Part shown: positions 46,470-56,860 of the stretch, piece after piece
How positions within the stretch are numbered: position 1 is the first letter of the stretch
Layout of the letters: each line of letters begins with the position of its first letter
NCBI GenBank assembly: GCA_029891345.1
Contig: CM057009.1
Location: 304,173,166-304,237,165, forward strand
Direction of reading: 5' to 3'
DNA from: Dryococelus australis
Taxonomy: Eukaryota; Arthropoda; Insecta; Phasmatodea; Phasmatidae
DNA: 64,000 nucleotides
Translations under genes and position numbers: made by a program
The notes under the pieces: generated by a model
What the model saw: only the letters and a program-made list of their open reading frames with translations
What the model was told of the DNA's origin: nothing
Database searches by the model: none

Positions 46470-47859
46470 TATAAGTAGTATGTACTTTTCTTCCTCAGAC
46501 TGTTTCAATCTGTTTAACTTTATGTAATATCTGGTGTGTTATATTTATTTTGTGATTTTTTATATTTGGTAATTGATTGTAGTATTTTGTAAATTTCTGC
46601 TATATTGTGAGTAGAAATATAATGGGTGTTCTGGCGCATGGGGTAGGTTAGGCTAAAGGGGAGGGGGGATAAATGGGATCCAGAGCGCCATTTTGGGTTT
46701 CCCATTTTCCCCTTCAAAATTTCACTTTTCTCCCTTTCTTTCCTCAAAATTTTCTGTTTATCCGTAAAAATTTCATTTTTTTTCCTAAAAATTCCCCTTT
46801 TTTCCTTAAAATTTTTCTCTTTTTAAATTTGTAAAAAAAAAGTGCTTTCTCGTGTAACTTTTCAATGCCGCTGAGATACCCCGATACTTAGCCGCATTGA
46901 GGAGTTGACAAAATAAAATTAATTTAATATTATTTTATAAAATTAAATTTATTTTTATAATTAAAATGTTTAAAGACATAAGTATTAAGTGTCATATAAC
47001 GCCGGAATCGTATTTTCAAGGCGCATAATCTCATGATGTCATGACACCATTCTTTCTCGATTTGTTCTGCTCTATCATTCCAACTGGTTATTTACTGCTC
47101 TATGATTCCGTCCGGTTTTTTTCATTTTTTATCATCCCACCTAAATTTTTCCTGCTCTGTCATTCCATTCCGGTTTTTCATGCTTTATCATTCCATCTTG
47201 TTTTTCATGCTCTTTTATTCTATGTCTTGTTTCATGCTCTATCAATCCATGTAGGATCTTTGCTTTTTCACTCTTGTCTCTCTCATTCATTCTTTTCTCT
47301 CTCATTCGATCTTTTTTCTCTCACACTCTTTCTTTTCTCTATATTGGCTCTCAAATTCGTTCGATTATACACATTCCCTCCACTGACAGCTTGTCAATTA
47401 CCACAAAAAAATTCCAGCAAGGCCATATAGGATTTAGCCCCCAGCATTAATTCCACTAGTTAACTTTCGGATGTCCTTTTTTGTGTGCTCCACCTCTTAC
47501 ACCCTTGTCGACATCGGCATGCGTAGTGCCATAAGGTTTAACCTGGGGAGAGAGTGTCGGCGACAAGTTTGGTATAGGGAATTATGCTTGTTCGCCCTCA
47601 TCGACAATCACCTAAATAGTTAGGTTAGGTTCGGTCATTTTGGGGTTAGGATTATCAGAATGTTTAAAAAAAGTTATGCATTTGAATTAAAAATATTTCT
47701 ATCAATTTTTACAGACAAACATTACCATGGCCATCTTGAATTTTTGTTAACATAGAAGTAAATTTTATTTTATTTTCAAAACAATTGTGTAAACACTCCG
47801 ACCATCATATACAATGCATCGCCTACCTTACAACAGGGATTTTTTTGGACTTAAACACT

Positions 47860-48380
47860 TTCTGACAAGATCAATTATTAATTTATGCAATTTTGTAAAT
47901 ATACTCATAATTTCCGAACCGTTGATACTATAAGGATCAATTTTATAACATATACACAGTATCCTATATCCATCACGATGGTAAGAGCTTTTAAGTCCTA
48001 TGGCCTTTCTTCTGACAAGGTCAATATTGAGTTAAGCTTTTTTTGTAGCCTTACTCTTAATTCCTGAGCCATTGATGCTATGCTCATCAAATTCATAATA
48101 TACACACAGTACCCGAGATACAACATAATTTTTAGGGCATTTAGGCCCTAAAGCCGTTCTGGCAAAAGTTTAATTGGATTAAAGCCTTTTTGTAAATATA
48201 GTCATGATTTTTAAAACATCGAAGCTATGCTAATCAAATTCATAACATAGACATCATAGCCGATATCCAGCATAATGGTAAGGGAGTTCAGGTCCTAAAC
48301 CCATTCTGGCAATGTCAATTATTCGTTTAAGTCCTTTTATAAACATAGTTAGTCATAAATTCACCAATTACATACTCATC
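47860..48380. repeat. Tandem array of about 148-bp units, left arm of foldback 1
   Basis: Words such as ATACTCATAATTTCCGAACCGTTGATACTATAAGGATCAA, ACACAGTAYCC and CCTTTCTTCTGACAAGGTCAAT recur at about 148-bp steps. The mirror array in the right arm is at about 50.30-50.82 kb (similar words at 50439, 50587, 50735). Three to four units per arm. Confidence 0.75.
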
Positions 48381-48419
48381 AAATACATCTTCACCTACTT
48401 AATAATATTTCCTTTTCCG

Positions 48420-48760
48420 ATTTTAACCAAATTCTATTGGTGAGATGGGTAGATGCTAGGGGTAATTAATGTAATGTTAATTTCGGATTTTGGCGTTCGA
48501 TCCTCAGTCAGAGAACATAATATTATTTCATATCTGATTTTAATCAAATATTATTTGTGAGTTGGGTAGGCGCTAGGGATAATTAATATTATTTTTATTT
48601 CGGATTTTGGAGTTCGATTCTTTGGTCAGGTCACGTAATATTACTTCATTTCTGATTTTAACAAAATTGTTTTGTGACTTGTTTAGGAGCTAGGCTTACT
48701 TAAAGTTATGGCAATTTTGGATTATCGAGTTCAAGTCTTGGTCAGAACACCTAATATTTT
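48420..48760. repeat. Three units of about 120 bp with tRNA-like promoter boxes, left arm of foldback 1
   Basis: Each unit reads GATTTTAACCAAAT...TGAGATGGGTAGATGCTAGGGGT...TTTCGGATTTTGGNGTTCGATYCT...CATAATATTATTTC. GTTCGATTC resembles a pol III B box, and the GGGTAGGCGCTAGG part about 48 bp upstream resembles an A box. The inverted copies are at about 50.04-50.28 kb, where complementary GACTCGAACTC and GAATTGAACTCC occur. Confidence 0.6.
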
Positions 48761-51700
48761 TTTTATATCGAATAAAAAGAATTGGTTTTCTTTATATTCC
48801 TGCTTATAGAAATTAACATAATGTAATTTTTGGATTACCGAGTCCGATTCCCAGAGGACACAATTCAGAGTTTAAAAAAAATTCTGGGCATTGAATTTTT
48901 ATGCATTAACTTACGATTGCTGTCTATCATTTTACCTGATCAATGAATACAGCTCAACTCATGTGTCATATGTTCGATGTGTTGATGTGTGTGTTATGAA
49001 TTTGATGACTGCAGCTTTGGTACGTGAGAAATTATGAGTTAGTATTCTTACAAAAGGTATTAAGGCATAATTGACCTTGTGAGAATGAGCATAAGACCCG
49101 AATGCCTTTGCCATTGTGTTGTATTTCGGATATGATGCCTATGTTATGAATTTGAAGATTGTATCTTTGGTATATGGGAAATTATGAGTTAGTATGCTTA
49201 TAAAAGGGCTTTATGTGTGTTAGACCTTGTAGTCTGGTTTGTTGTTGGGGTTGATGCGTGTGTATTTTGCTATTACACGATGAAATTGTTTATCAGAGTA
49301 ATTCATTGATATATTCTTTATGTGGTTTTTGGTATATGTTGAAACTGCATACACAATGGTTTTTTTTCCTGGTAAGGTTTGTTAACCTGATAGGCATAAA
49401 TCAGGAATTGTTCCGACTAGAAATATCCTATGAAAAATATGATTACGGTGAGCTGTAGTTCCTCACGAGTGGACATATGTCTTTGTACATATAATGTGCA
49501 TATTTGATATGTATTTGTAGCGAATGATAGCATAGTGGAATTGTGATACCTTCCACACCTAATAATGATATAAAATATTACTAATTGCAAATTCTGAAAC
49601 AAATGAGGAAGTATATGACAGTTGAAGTTTGGCTGTTTTGCTGAGATAATAATTTTATTTGGTGAATGTTTAGTTGTTAATTATTCATGTGTGTCCGTTT
49701 ATACCTAGTAAATAATAATTGCACTTTTATTCAAGTATATATTTTCACCATTATGTAAATTACACGATTACATCATGTATCTGCATTCTCCACCATTCTC
49801 GACCTTCGACAGTTGACATCGAACATATAACACATGAGTTTATCAGTATGCACTAATCAGGTAATATGATAGACCGATCGTAAGTGAATGTGAAAAATTC
49901 ATTTCCCAGATTTTATTTATTTATTTATGTATGTCTTCTGGGAATCTATCTCGGTCGTCCTAAATAACATTACATTAATTACTATAAGTAGGAATATAAA
50001 ACAAAACAGAATATTTTTTAAATTCGGATATAAAATAATATTAGATGTTTTGACTGAGACTCGAACTCGATAATCCGAAATTACTATAACATTATGTAAG
50101 CCTAGCACCTACCCAAATCACAAATAAAATTTGGTTAAAATCATAAATGAAATAATATTATGTGGCCTTACCAAAGAATTGAACTCCGAAATCCGAAATT
50201 AACATTACATTCAGTACCCCTAGCATCCACCCTAGTTACAAATATAATTTGTTTAAAATTGGAAATGAAATATTATTATGTTGGTAAAGATGTCTTTGAT
50301 GAGTATGTACATTGTGATTTTATGACTAACTATGTTTATAAAAGGACTTAAACGAATAATTGACATTGCCAGAAAGGGTTTAGGACCTGAACTCTCTTAC
50401 CATTATGCTGGATATCGGCTATGATGCCTATGGTATGGATTTAATTAGCATAGCTTCGATGTTTTAAAAATCATGACTATATTTACAAAAAGGCTTTAAT
50501 CCAATTAAACTTTTGCCAGAACGGCTTTAGGGCCTAAATGCCCTAAAAATTATGTTGTATCTCGGGTACTGTGTGTATATTATGAATTTGATGAGCATAG
50601 CATCAATGGCTCAGGAATTAAGAGTAAGGCTACAAAAAAAGCTTAACTCAATATTGACCTTGTCAGAAGAAAGGCCATAGGACTTAAAAGCTCTTACCAT
50701 CGTGATGGATATAGGATACTGTGTATATGTTATAAAATTGATCCTTATAGTATCAACGGTTCGGAAATTATGAGTATATTTACAAAATTGCATAAATTAA
50801 TAATTGATCTTGTCAGAAAGTGCTTAAGTCCAAAAAATTCCCTTTTGTAAGATAGGCGATGCATTGTGTTTGTTGGTCGGAGTGTTTACATAATTGTTTC
50901 GAAAATAAAATAAAATTTACATCTATGTTTACTAAAATTCAAGATGGCCATGGTTATGTTTGTTTGAAAAACTTGATAAAAATATTTTTAATTCAAATGC
51001 ATGACTTTTTTTAAAACATTCTGATAATCCTTACCCCAAAATGACCGAACCTAACCTAACTATTTAGGTGATTGTCGATAAGGGCGAACAAGCTTAATTC
51101 CCTAAACCAACCTCGCCTCCGACACTCTCTCCCCAGGTTAAACCTTATGGCACTACGCGTGTCGATGTCGATAAGAGTGAAATATGTGGAGCAAACTAAA
51201 AAGGACATCCTAAAGTTGGCTAGTGGAACTATACCGGAGGCTAAATACAATATGGTGTTGCTGGAATTTTTTTGGTGGGAAATTTACAAGATGAAACTGG
51301 AGGGAATGCGTGTAATCGAACGAATTCGAGAGACAAGAGAGAGAAAGGAAAGAGTGAGAGAGAAAGAGAATGAATGAGAGAGACAAGATAGAAAGAGCAA
51401 GAGAGCCAACATGGATAAATAGAACATGAAACAAGACATAGATTGGTAGAGCATGAAAAATTAAGATGGCATGATAAATCATTAAAAACCAGGATGGAAT
51501 GACAGAGCAGGAAATTTCTAGATGTAAAAATAAAGCATGAAAAAACAGGGTGGAATGATAGAGCAGGAAAAAACGAGACAGAACGATAGAGCATAAAAAA
51601 TCGAGGCATAATGTCGGTATGACATCATGATCGTATGTGCCATGAAAAGACGAGTCCGGTGACATATAACCATTAATACTTATGTCCTTAAACTTTTTAA

Positions 51701-52046
51701 TTATAAAAGTATATTTAATTTTATAAAATAATGATTCAATTAGTTTTAATTTGTCAACTCCTCAATACAGCTGAGTTTCGGGTTATCTCAGCCGCATTGA
51801 GGAGTTACATTAGCCACAGCGACGAGAAAGTACTTTTTCACAAAGTTTTAGAAAACAGGGAATTTGTAGGGAAAAACGGGAAAATTTAAAGGGAAAAGGG
51901 AAATTTTTAAGGAAAAACAGGAAATTGTGAGGAAAAAAGGAAAAGGAGAAATTGTGAGGGAAAAAAAGTGAATTCCAAAATGGCGCCTCGGATACCCCGT
52001 TCCCCCTTTTTTCTTCTCGTACCACATGTGCCAGAACCCCCATTAA

Positions 52047-52210
52047 ATTCGGATATAAAATAATATTAGATGTTCTGACTGAGACTCGAACTCGATAATC
52101 CGAAATTACTATAACATTATGGGTTCTTTTTATTTATTAATGTATGTCTTCTGGGAATCTATCTCGGTCGTCCTAAATAACATTACATTAATTACTATAA
52201 GTAGGAATAA
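52047..52210 (+). repeat. Permuted copy of foldback-1 arm sequence just outside its right end
   Basis: 52047-52120 repeats 50022-50096 (CGGATATAAAATAATATTAGATG...ACATTATG) and is followed at 52125-52210 by a copy of 49910-49997 (GTATGTCTTCTGGGAATCT...AAGTAGGAATA). Inside the arm the two blocks stand in the opposite order. The copies are nearly identical. Confidence 0.8.
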
Positions 52211-52702
52211 AAAATTGAAAAAAAGTTTGAAGTTGAACCCAGGGAAGAGCAGTTGTAATGGGCCCACTTGAAGAAAAGGAGACTATGAATTAACTGTATC
52301 TTAAAGACAGAAAAAAATAATACACAAATACATAAAATATAGTGAATTTTACCAGATTTGCGGGTGCCAAACAAATTACGACACAAAATGGTATGCATTC
52401 GAAATAGAGCCACAAAATATCCATCTAAGGAAGACATGTCCATGCCCGGCTCTAGATAGTCAGAAATTCACAAGTTATATTTCCTTTACAAAAGGACTTG
52501 AAATTAGTCATTTGTTACTTGTAATTTCAGTGATTTCTTGTTACTACTTTACTCGAAATTTTTCCTTCACTTTTAGGATTGATCCTTGCGATACCTCTAG
52601 TCATTATTGTACGGTTAACAGTTCAGTGTTCCGCCAATAATGTGATAGCCATTTGTGAGTTAGTAATCTTTACCTTTCGGTCAGCCCTTACCAGCCGTTA
52701 CA
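52211..52702. other. Intergenic DNA with a possible initiator
   Basis: No gene. A TCAGT initiator-like word at 52623-52627 in AACAGTTCAGTGTTCC lies about 80 bp before the ATG at 52703 and could be a start site for it. No TATA box is visible at the right distance. Confidence 0.25.
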
Positions 52703-52843
52703 ATGGCAGGTAGACTAGACTCACTTTCTGGCGTTAACCCCAGTGGGAATTCCAGCATAAACGGGACAGCGGATTACACCAGTTTCGACAGCAGCTCTAG
52801 CGACAATGGTAGACTGCAAAACAAGCTGTGCTGTGCGCCCTAA
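52703..52843 (+). CDS. Candidate short coding exon or small ORF (46 codons)
   Basis: An ATG in a good context (GTTACAATGG) opens a 46-codon frame, MAGRLDSLSGVNPSGNSSI...FDSSSSDNGRLQNKLCCAP, ending in TAA at 52841-52843. Its GC content and serine-rich, low-hydrophobic composition differ from the AT-rich surroundings. A weak donor (ACAATG|GTAGAC at 52808/52809) would make it the first exon of a longer gene; without splicing it is a micro-ORF. I recognise no family. A TCAGT initiator lies upstream. Confidence 0.3.
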   Translation: MAGRLDSLSGVNPSGNSSINGTADYTSFDSSSSDNGRLQNKLCCAP

Positions 52844-53084
52844 AGCCAACACTCTACCTTTATAATTCCTCACGTTATTTCTGCATATAGGCTATTCACG
52901 GTAAAGTGAGCACTTTTGAAAGCCCTCTCATTTGGAATAATATTCAAAAAATATATTTTATTTTAGCCTTATATGTTAACTTCCGAGTGTGGTGGAACAT
53001 TCACACGGTGTTTATTACTTTCATGGCAATATTTTTTTAAAAGGGCGGTTAAAGGATAAAAACTACTGAAAGAAAAAGCCTCTT

Positions 53085-53545
53085 TTGGCTTATCTAGCCA
53101 CTGAGGCACAGCGGGCTCACTTTTGGGTGCTCTAACCACTAAGCCACCGCGGTCTCATTTTTTGGTGTTCTATCCACTACGCCACCGCGTCCTCAGTTTT
53201 GATTTCTCTAGCCACTACGCCACCGCGGCCCCGCTTGAACGTTGCTCTACGTACTGAACAACTGCGGCACCAATTTTGGATGCTCTAGCCACTAAGCCAC
53301 CGCGGCCTCACTTTTTGTTATTCTATCCACTACGCCACCGCTGCCTCAGTTTTGTTTGCTCTAGCCACTAAGCCACCGCGGCCACGCTTGAACGTTGCTC
53401 TACCCACTGTGGAACTGCGGCCCCAATTTTGGGTGCTCTAACCACTAACCCTCCGCGGCCCCAATTTCTAGTGCTCTATCCACTAACCCACCGCGGCCCC
53501 ACTTTTGGTTGGGTTCTCTGCTAAGCCACTGTAGCGCCACTTGCG
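53085..53545 (-). repeat. Array of about ten 46-bp units, most with a pol III A-box-like core
   Basis: Read on the minus strand, each unit contains GGCCGCGGTGGCTTAGTGGTTAGAGCA with variation. The core TGGCTTAGTGG is a textbook RNA polymerase III A box (TGGCNNAGTGG), and TTAGAGCA continues like a tRNA D-arm. No B box follows. Units are about 46 bp, and a four-unit super-period (about 186 bp) is visible through the recurring GCTTGAACGTTGCTCTAC unit. The array seems to be made by repeated copying of the first half of a tRNA-derived SINE head. Confidence 0.7.
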
Positions 53546-53814
53546 GAGGAGTAAAAATTCACTGTTCATTTGACATCATTTTCTTTGGCCACTCATGTGC
53601 TAGGTAGTAAAAATTCGCTAGTGAATATTTCAGTGGGGGTAAACTTTCACGGGAAGTAAAAATCAACGGTTACAGCGACGTGACAAACGGCTTAAGGTGA
53701 GGAGCGACAAGCGTCAAAATATTAGTTAGTAAGGTATGTCGCAGCAGGCCTACAACTTCAACGAAAAAAAAAAAAGATGAAATCGGTGGATTGTTCTCCG
53801 ACATAAAAAAAAAT

Positions 53815-55115
53815 TATTTTACCTTGCGGGGTCATCTTACAAAATGGCGGAAAAATGGGGATCTGTATAGACCAATTTGACGTATATACTAGATCCTGCC
53901 AGAATGAAAAATTATATTGGATTTTTTTCGTAGTTTCGCAGATATAACATGCGAAGTTAAAATGTTTATATGGCCGCCATTTTGTAAATAAGTGTCTGAT
54001 CCATTTAAAAGATATTACTTTACATGGACTGCCTACTGCTATTTGTTTGCCAAAATTGGTAGAAATATGTCAAGTTTTTCCGCAGATATGACATAAAAGT
54101 TTTAATCCGTCATGTGATACTATTTTACAAAATGGTGGACAATAGAGACGCTCTGCACAGATTTTATGTTTGTAATATATACTGCAAACTTACAAAGTGA
54201 TGTTGGAATTAATTATTTATTTGGTTTTGACGATATAGTAAATTAAGCAAAAATGGCTATAAAGCCGCCATTTGAAACATACTAGTTTACATTACATGCC
54301 GCAGTACTACTTGTCTGCCATATTTAATAGCAATTGATCTATTGTTTCCCGAGTTATGACATAGAAATTTTACTTTTTAGTGTTGTGCTATCTTACAAAA
54401 TGGCCGGCAAAATAGGCTGCGTGTAGACACATATTAAAGTTACTCCCAACAAACAAAATTAAGTTAAAATTGATTACATTTTTTCGATGATGTAGTGTAC
54501 TATACTAAAATTGATATATCACCGCCATTTTGAAAATATGTCTCTGTACTTCAAACATACCTGTATATTTTACCTGCCGCAAGCAATACTTCTTGTTTAC
54601 CAAATTGAGTAGGAATTGGTAAATTGCTATCCGGGATATGTCACAGAGAAACTACATTAACTCAATGTCTTACAAAATGGGGTGAAAAGTGGCTACGTGC
54701 TGGCATATGTAGGCCTAATGACTGTAATAGATCATGTCAGCACACAAAATCTGGTCCAAATTGATAGAACAGTATGTTAGTCATACCAAATAAACCTAAA
54801 ATATTTGTATACCCGCCATTTTTGAAATACGTGGCTCAGAAGTTTGAAACTAATACTTTTACATGACCTACCACTGTATTACTTACGTGCACAATTTGCC
54901 GGGAGTTGGTTATGTAGTTTTCGAGATATAACATGGTTTATTTTTCCATGTGGTGCTATCTTTCAAAATGGCTGGCCAACGACAATATTTATCTCTTAAT
55001 TCAATGCTTACACGATGAGTTATCGACATATATACAAAATTTGGTTTAAATTGGTTAAATGTTTCCTGAGACATGATGTATCACCCTAAATATTAAAATG
55101 GCCGCCATTCTGAAA
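53815..55115. repeat. Five tandem units of about 280 bp carrying paired GCCGCCATTTT / AAAATGGCGG motifs
   Basis: TTACAAAATGGCGG or variants occur at about 53838, 54122, 54393, 54668 and 54960, and GCCGCCATTTT or variants at about 53969, 54268, 54522, 54805 and 55089. The period is therefore 271-292 bp with two inverted motifs per unit. Shared sequence also includes CAAATTGGTAGAAATTGGT and CGAGATATGACAT phrases. Units are well diverged. The motif resembles the binding core of YY1/Pleiohomeotic-type zinc-finger proteins (GCCAT). Non-coding. Confidence 0.75.
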
Positions 55116-55219
55116 GTAAGTTCCCGGCGAGGTCATAAACTATAAAGGTCAATTGTCCTTACTAAATACTATATGTGTACCGAGTTGGTGAAATTCAGTT
55201 CAGCGTTTAAAAATTGAAA

Positions 55220-55275
55220 GGGAAGACACATGCACACACACACATACACACAAATACACACACACAACACAGACA
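55220..55275. repeat. CA-rich microsatellite
   Basis: A run of ACACAC with interruptions (ACACATGCACACACACACATACACACAAATACACACACACAACACAGACAGG region) closes the 280-bp array. Low-complexity, non-coding. Confidence 0.85.
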
Positions 55276-55536
55276 GGAAAGTGATCTCATAAGCCTTTCT
55301 TTCCTTCGGAAAATAGGCTAATAAGCAAAGTATTTTAAAATATATTTTTATTAAGAAATGTGATACTATAGAGTCATTCTAAACACTAAACTTAATTAAT
55401 ATCGATATTCTTTTAAAACTATTTCCGAAATAAAAATTATTTTCCATAATATTATTTATTATAGCTACTTTAACATAAACAGCAGGATAGGGTCGATTTA
55501 GAAAATAAATTATTACTACAATTCTTGAAAGTTGTA

Positions 55537-55542
55537 TTTATT
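55537..55542 (-). promoter_or_regulatory. Polyadenylation signal for the fatty-acid-synthase-like gene
   Basis: On the minus strand AATAAA stands about 155 bases after the stop codon at 55696-55698. It gives a short 3' UTR consistent with a last exon. Confidence 0.4.
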
Positions 55543-55695
55543 TACAATTTTGAAAATTACAAGTGAAATAAAAAGGTTTTAGTAATTGCATTTTTTATGT
55601 GTCGGTATGTAAGTACTGGAGAATATTTAACGCGAGTTTTGATAACTGTGAGATATGGTGAATTAAATTTTATCTTGAATAGTTTGCAACCATTA

Positions 55696-55818
55696 TTACT
55701 GCTTCTCTTGTTCTTCAACTTCCGCAAAAAAATTGTTGATAATGTCTGCAGTTTCCTTATTTTGCAGGATTGTCATATGGGTGCCCTCGGCCACGTAAAC
55801 TTTGACGTTCTTGCAGTA
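55696..55818 (-). CDS. Terminal coding exon, fatty acid synthase-like (thioesterase C-terminus)
   Basis: The minus strand has a strong 3' splice site (CTTTGTTCTCTTTTGCAG) directly before 55818, then 40 codons from YCKNVKVYVAEGTH through MTILQNKETADIINNFF to EEQEKQ and a TAA stop at 55696. The pattern VxVxxxEGxHxTILxNxETAxIIN matches the end of the animal fatty acid synthase thioesterase domain, where the His of EGxH (compare GDHRTFLE in vertebrates) is the catalytic histidine that helps release the fatty acid from the carrier protein. The exon starts in phase 0. The rest of the gene would lie at higher coordinates beyond an intron of unknown length; no upstream exon was found in the window, so either the intron spans the foldback region or this is a detached pseudo-exon. 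Confidence 0.5.
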   Translation of the reverse strand, partial: YCKNVKVYVAEGTHMTILQNKETADIINNFFAEVEEQEKQ

Positions 55819-56860
55819 CTGCAAAAGAGAACAAAGCATGTTTAGAATTAGAAAGCTCTTCGGACCACACTGTCCGAAGGCGTGGTGGCGGATGACACGT
55901 GATATGTTTGACGGTGAAGAGAGGCATGAGGAATGGACGTGACGAAATGAGGCGGAGATGGAGACGCAATGGAGGACAACGGCGAGGGTCACGGGGGCAC
56001 CCGAGGACTCCTATCGGCAATTTCTGCCACGTTACTCACAGTCGAGTGTCAGGGGGCAAACATGCCGGCAAATCGAGTCATAGTAGAAGGTCAGAGAGCT
56101 AACAGCTCGTTGACCTGTTCACCTCGTTTGCTTCTGCTTATATAGAAGTGTTATTAAACTGCCTTCCATCTACTTTCATAAACGTGATGCTGTTAAAAAT
56201 GTTGTTTTGTTCAAATACTTAACCTATCGCTATAGCTATCAATTTTGGGCCTCGTTAAATGTTATTAACGCCGGTATTCCAGAATCTTCAGTTTGGCATT
56301 ACAATGTCCAGTTCATAACTCACGAAACTTTTTCTCTATGTCCTGAGATGGTATTGTGTATGTCACGATTTGTTATTCGCCGCCCCATGTGAGGTTAATG
56401 ATACTATAAGAGAATTTATTTACAATAGCATTTACAATGTTAAGTAGGCGCAGAGTTATTTGTAACATTATTTGAGATGCAGGCAGTTATTAAAGGGTTG
56501 AAATAACTGTGCTAAGAATGATAAAAATCAATTATTATTGTCTGACATAATATGTTTATTCCATTCTTTATTGCGTGTTGAATTATGGTATGAGCAGTAG
56601 GTAAATGTACTATGTAATTAAATGCAAGGAAATGTATGTCCAGGAGAGCACAATCTGCAGGCTGAGGATGTTAAGGGGGGGGGGGGGCGTGCCTGCTATG
56701 ACGTCACAGGCGAAGGTCCCACTCGGCGCCCTTGTTGAATGTTCATATCCCACTCCCCTACCGACCCTTCTACCCGCCGGCCATTCCATGGCAACTCGTT
56801 ATCATAAAATCATTTCAATAAATCATTTCTTATAAAAGATTAATTTAATAAAAAGTTAAA
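55819..56860. other. Non-coding DNA upstream of the FAS-like exon
   Basis: If the exon at 55.7 kb belongs to an active gene this is intron sequence. A GC-rich stretch at 55.86-56.10 kb has no supported frame. A run of G (about 56.675-56.688 kb) is followed by GCGTGCCTGCTATGACGTCACAGG, which contains TGACGTCA, a palindromic CRE-type site. The rest is AT-rich. Confidence 0.35.

Larger units (their letters stand above)
46620..52046. mobile_element. Foldback element 1: 5.4-kb inverted-repeat element with arms of about 2.3 kb
   Basis: Left arm 46.62-48.98 kb and right arm 49.81-52.05 kb are inverted copies about a centre near 49.34 kb; matching points sum to about 98,670 throughout. The ends read TAATGGGTGTTCTGG and CCAGAACCCCCATTA, i.e. 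inverted ends beside TA on both sides. Within the arms are a tandem array of about 148-bp units, an array of about 120-bp units, a CT-rich block (47.04-47.35 kb and its complement 51.3-51.6 kb) and TTTTCCC-rich ends. A 60-codon stretch at 47885-48067 is identical in translation to its mirror at 50611-50793, so the arms are locally very similar. The spacer (about 0.8 kb) holds one more diverged 148-bp-type unit. No transposase is encoded. Confidence 0.85.

Noticed and set aside
46284-46508. Open frames on both strands with IYIYIYIY runs
   Set aside because: They translate an AT microsatellite and are not genes.
47041-47430. 129-codon frame rich in Phe, Leu, Ser and His, and its mirror at 51.21-51.67 kb
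   Set aside because: It lies in the CT-rich block of foldback 1 and is present in inverted copy; the composition follows the low-complexity DNA and the two copies do not keep a common protein.
47885-48067. 60-codon frame with an identical protein at 50611-50793
   Set aside because: It is the mirror copy of one foldback-arm unit. Neighbouring 148-bp units do not keep the frame, so identity reflects recent copying and not coding constraint.
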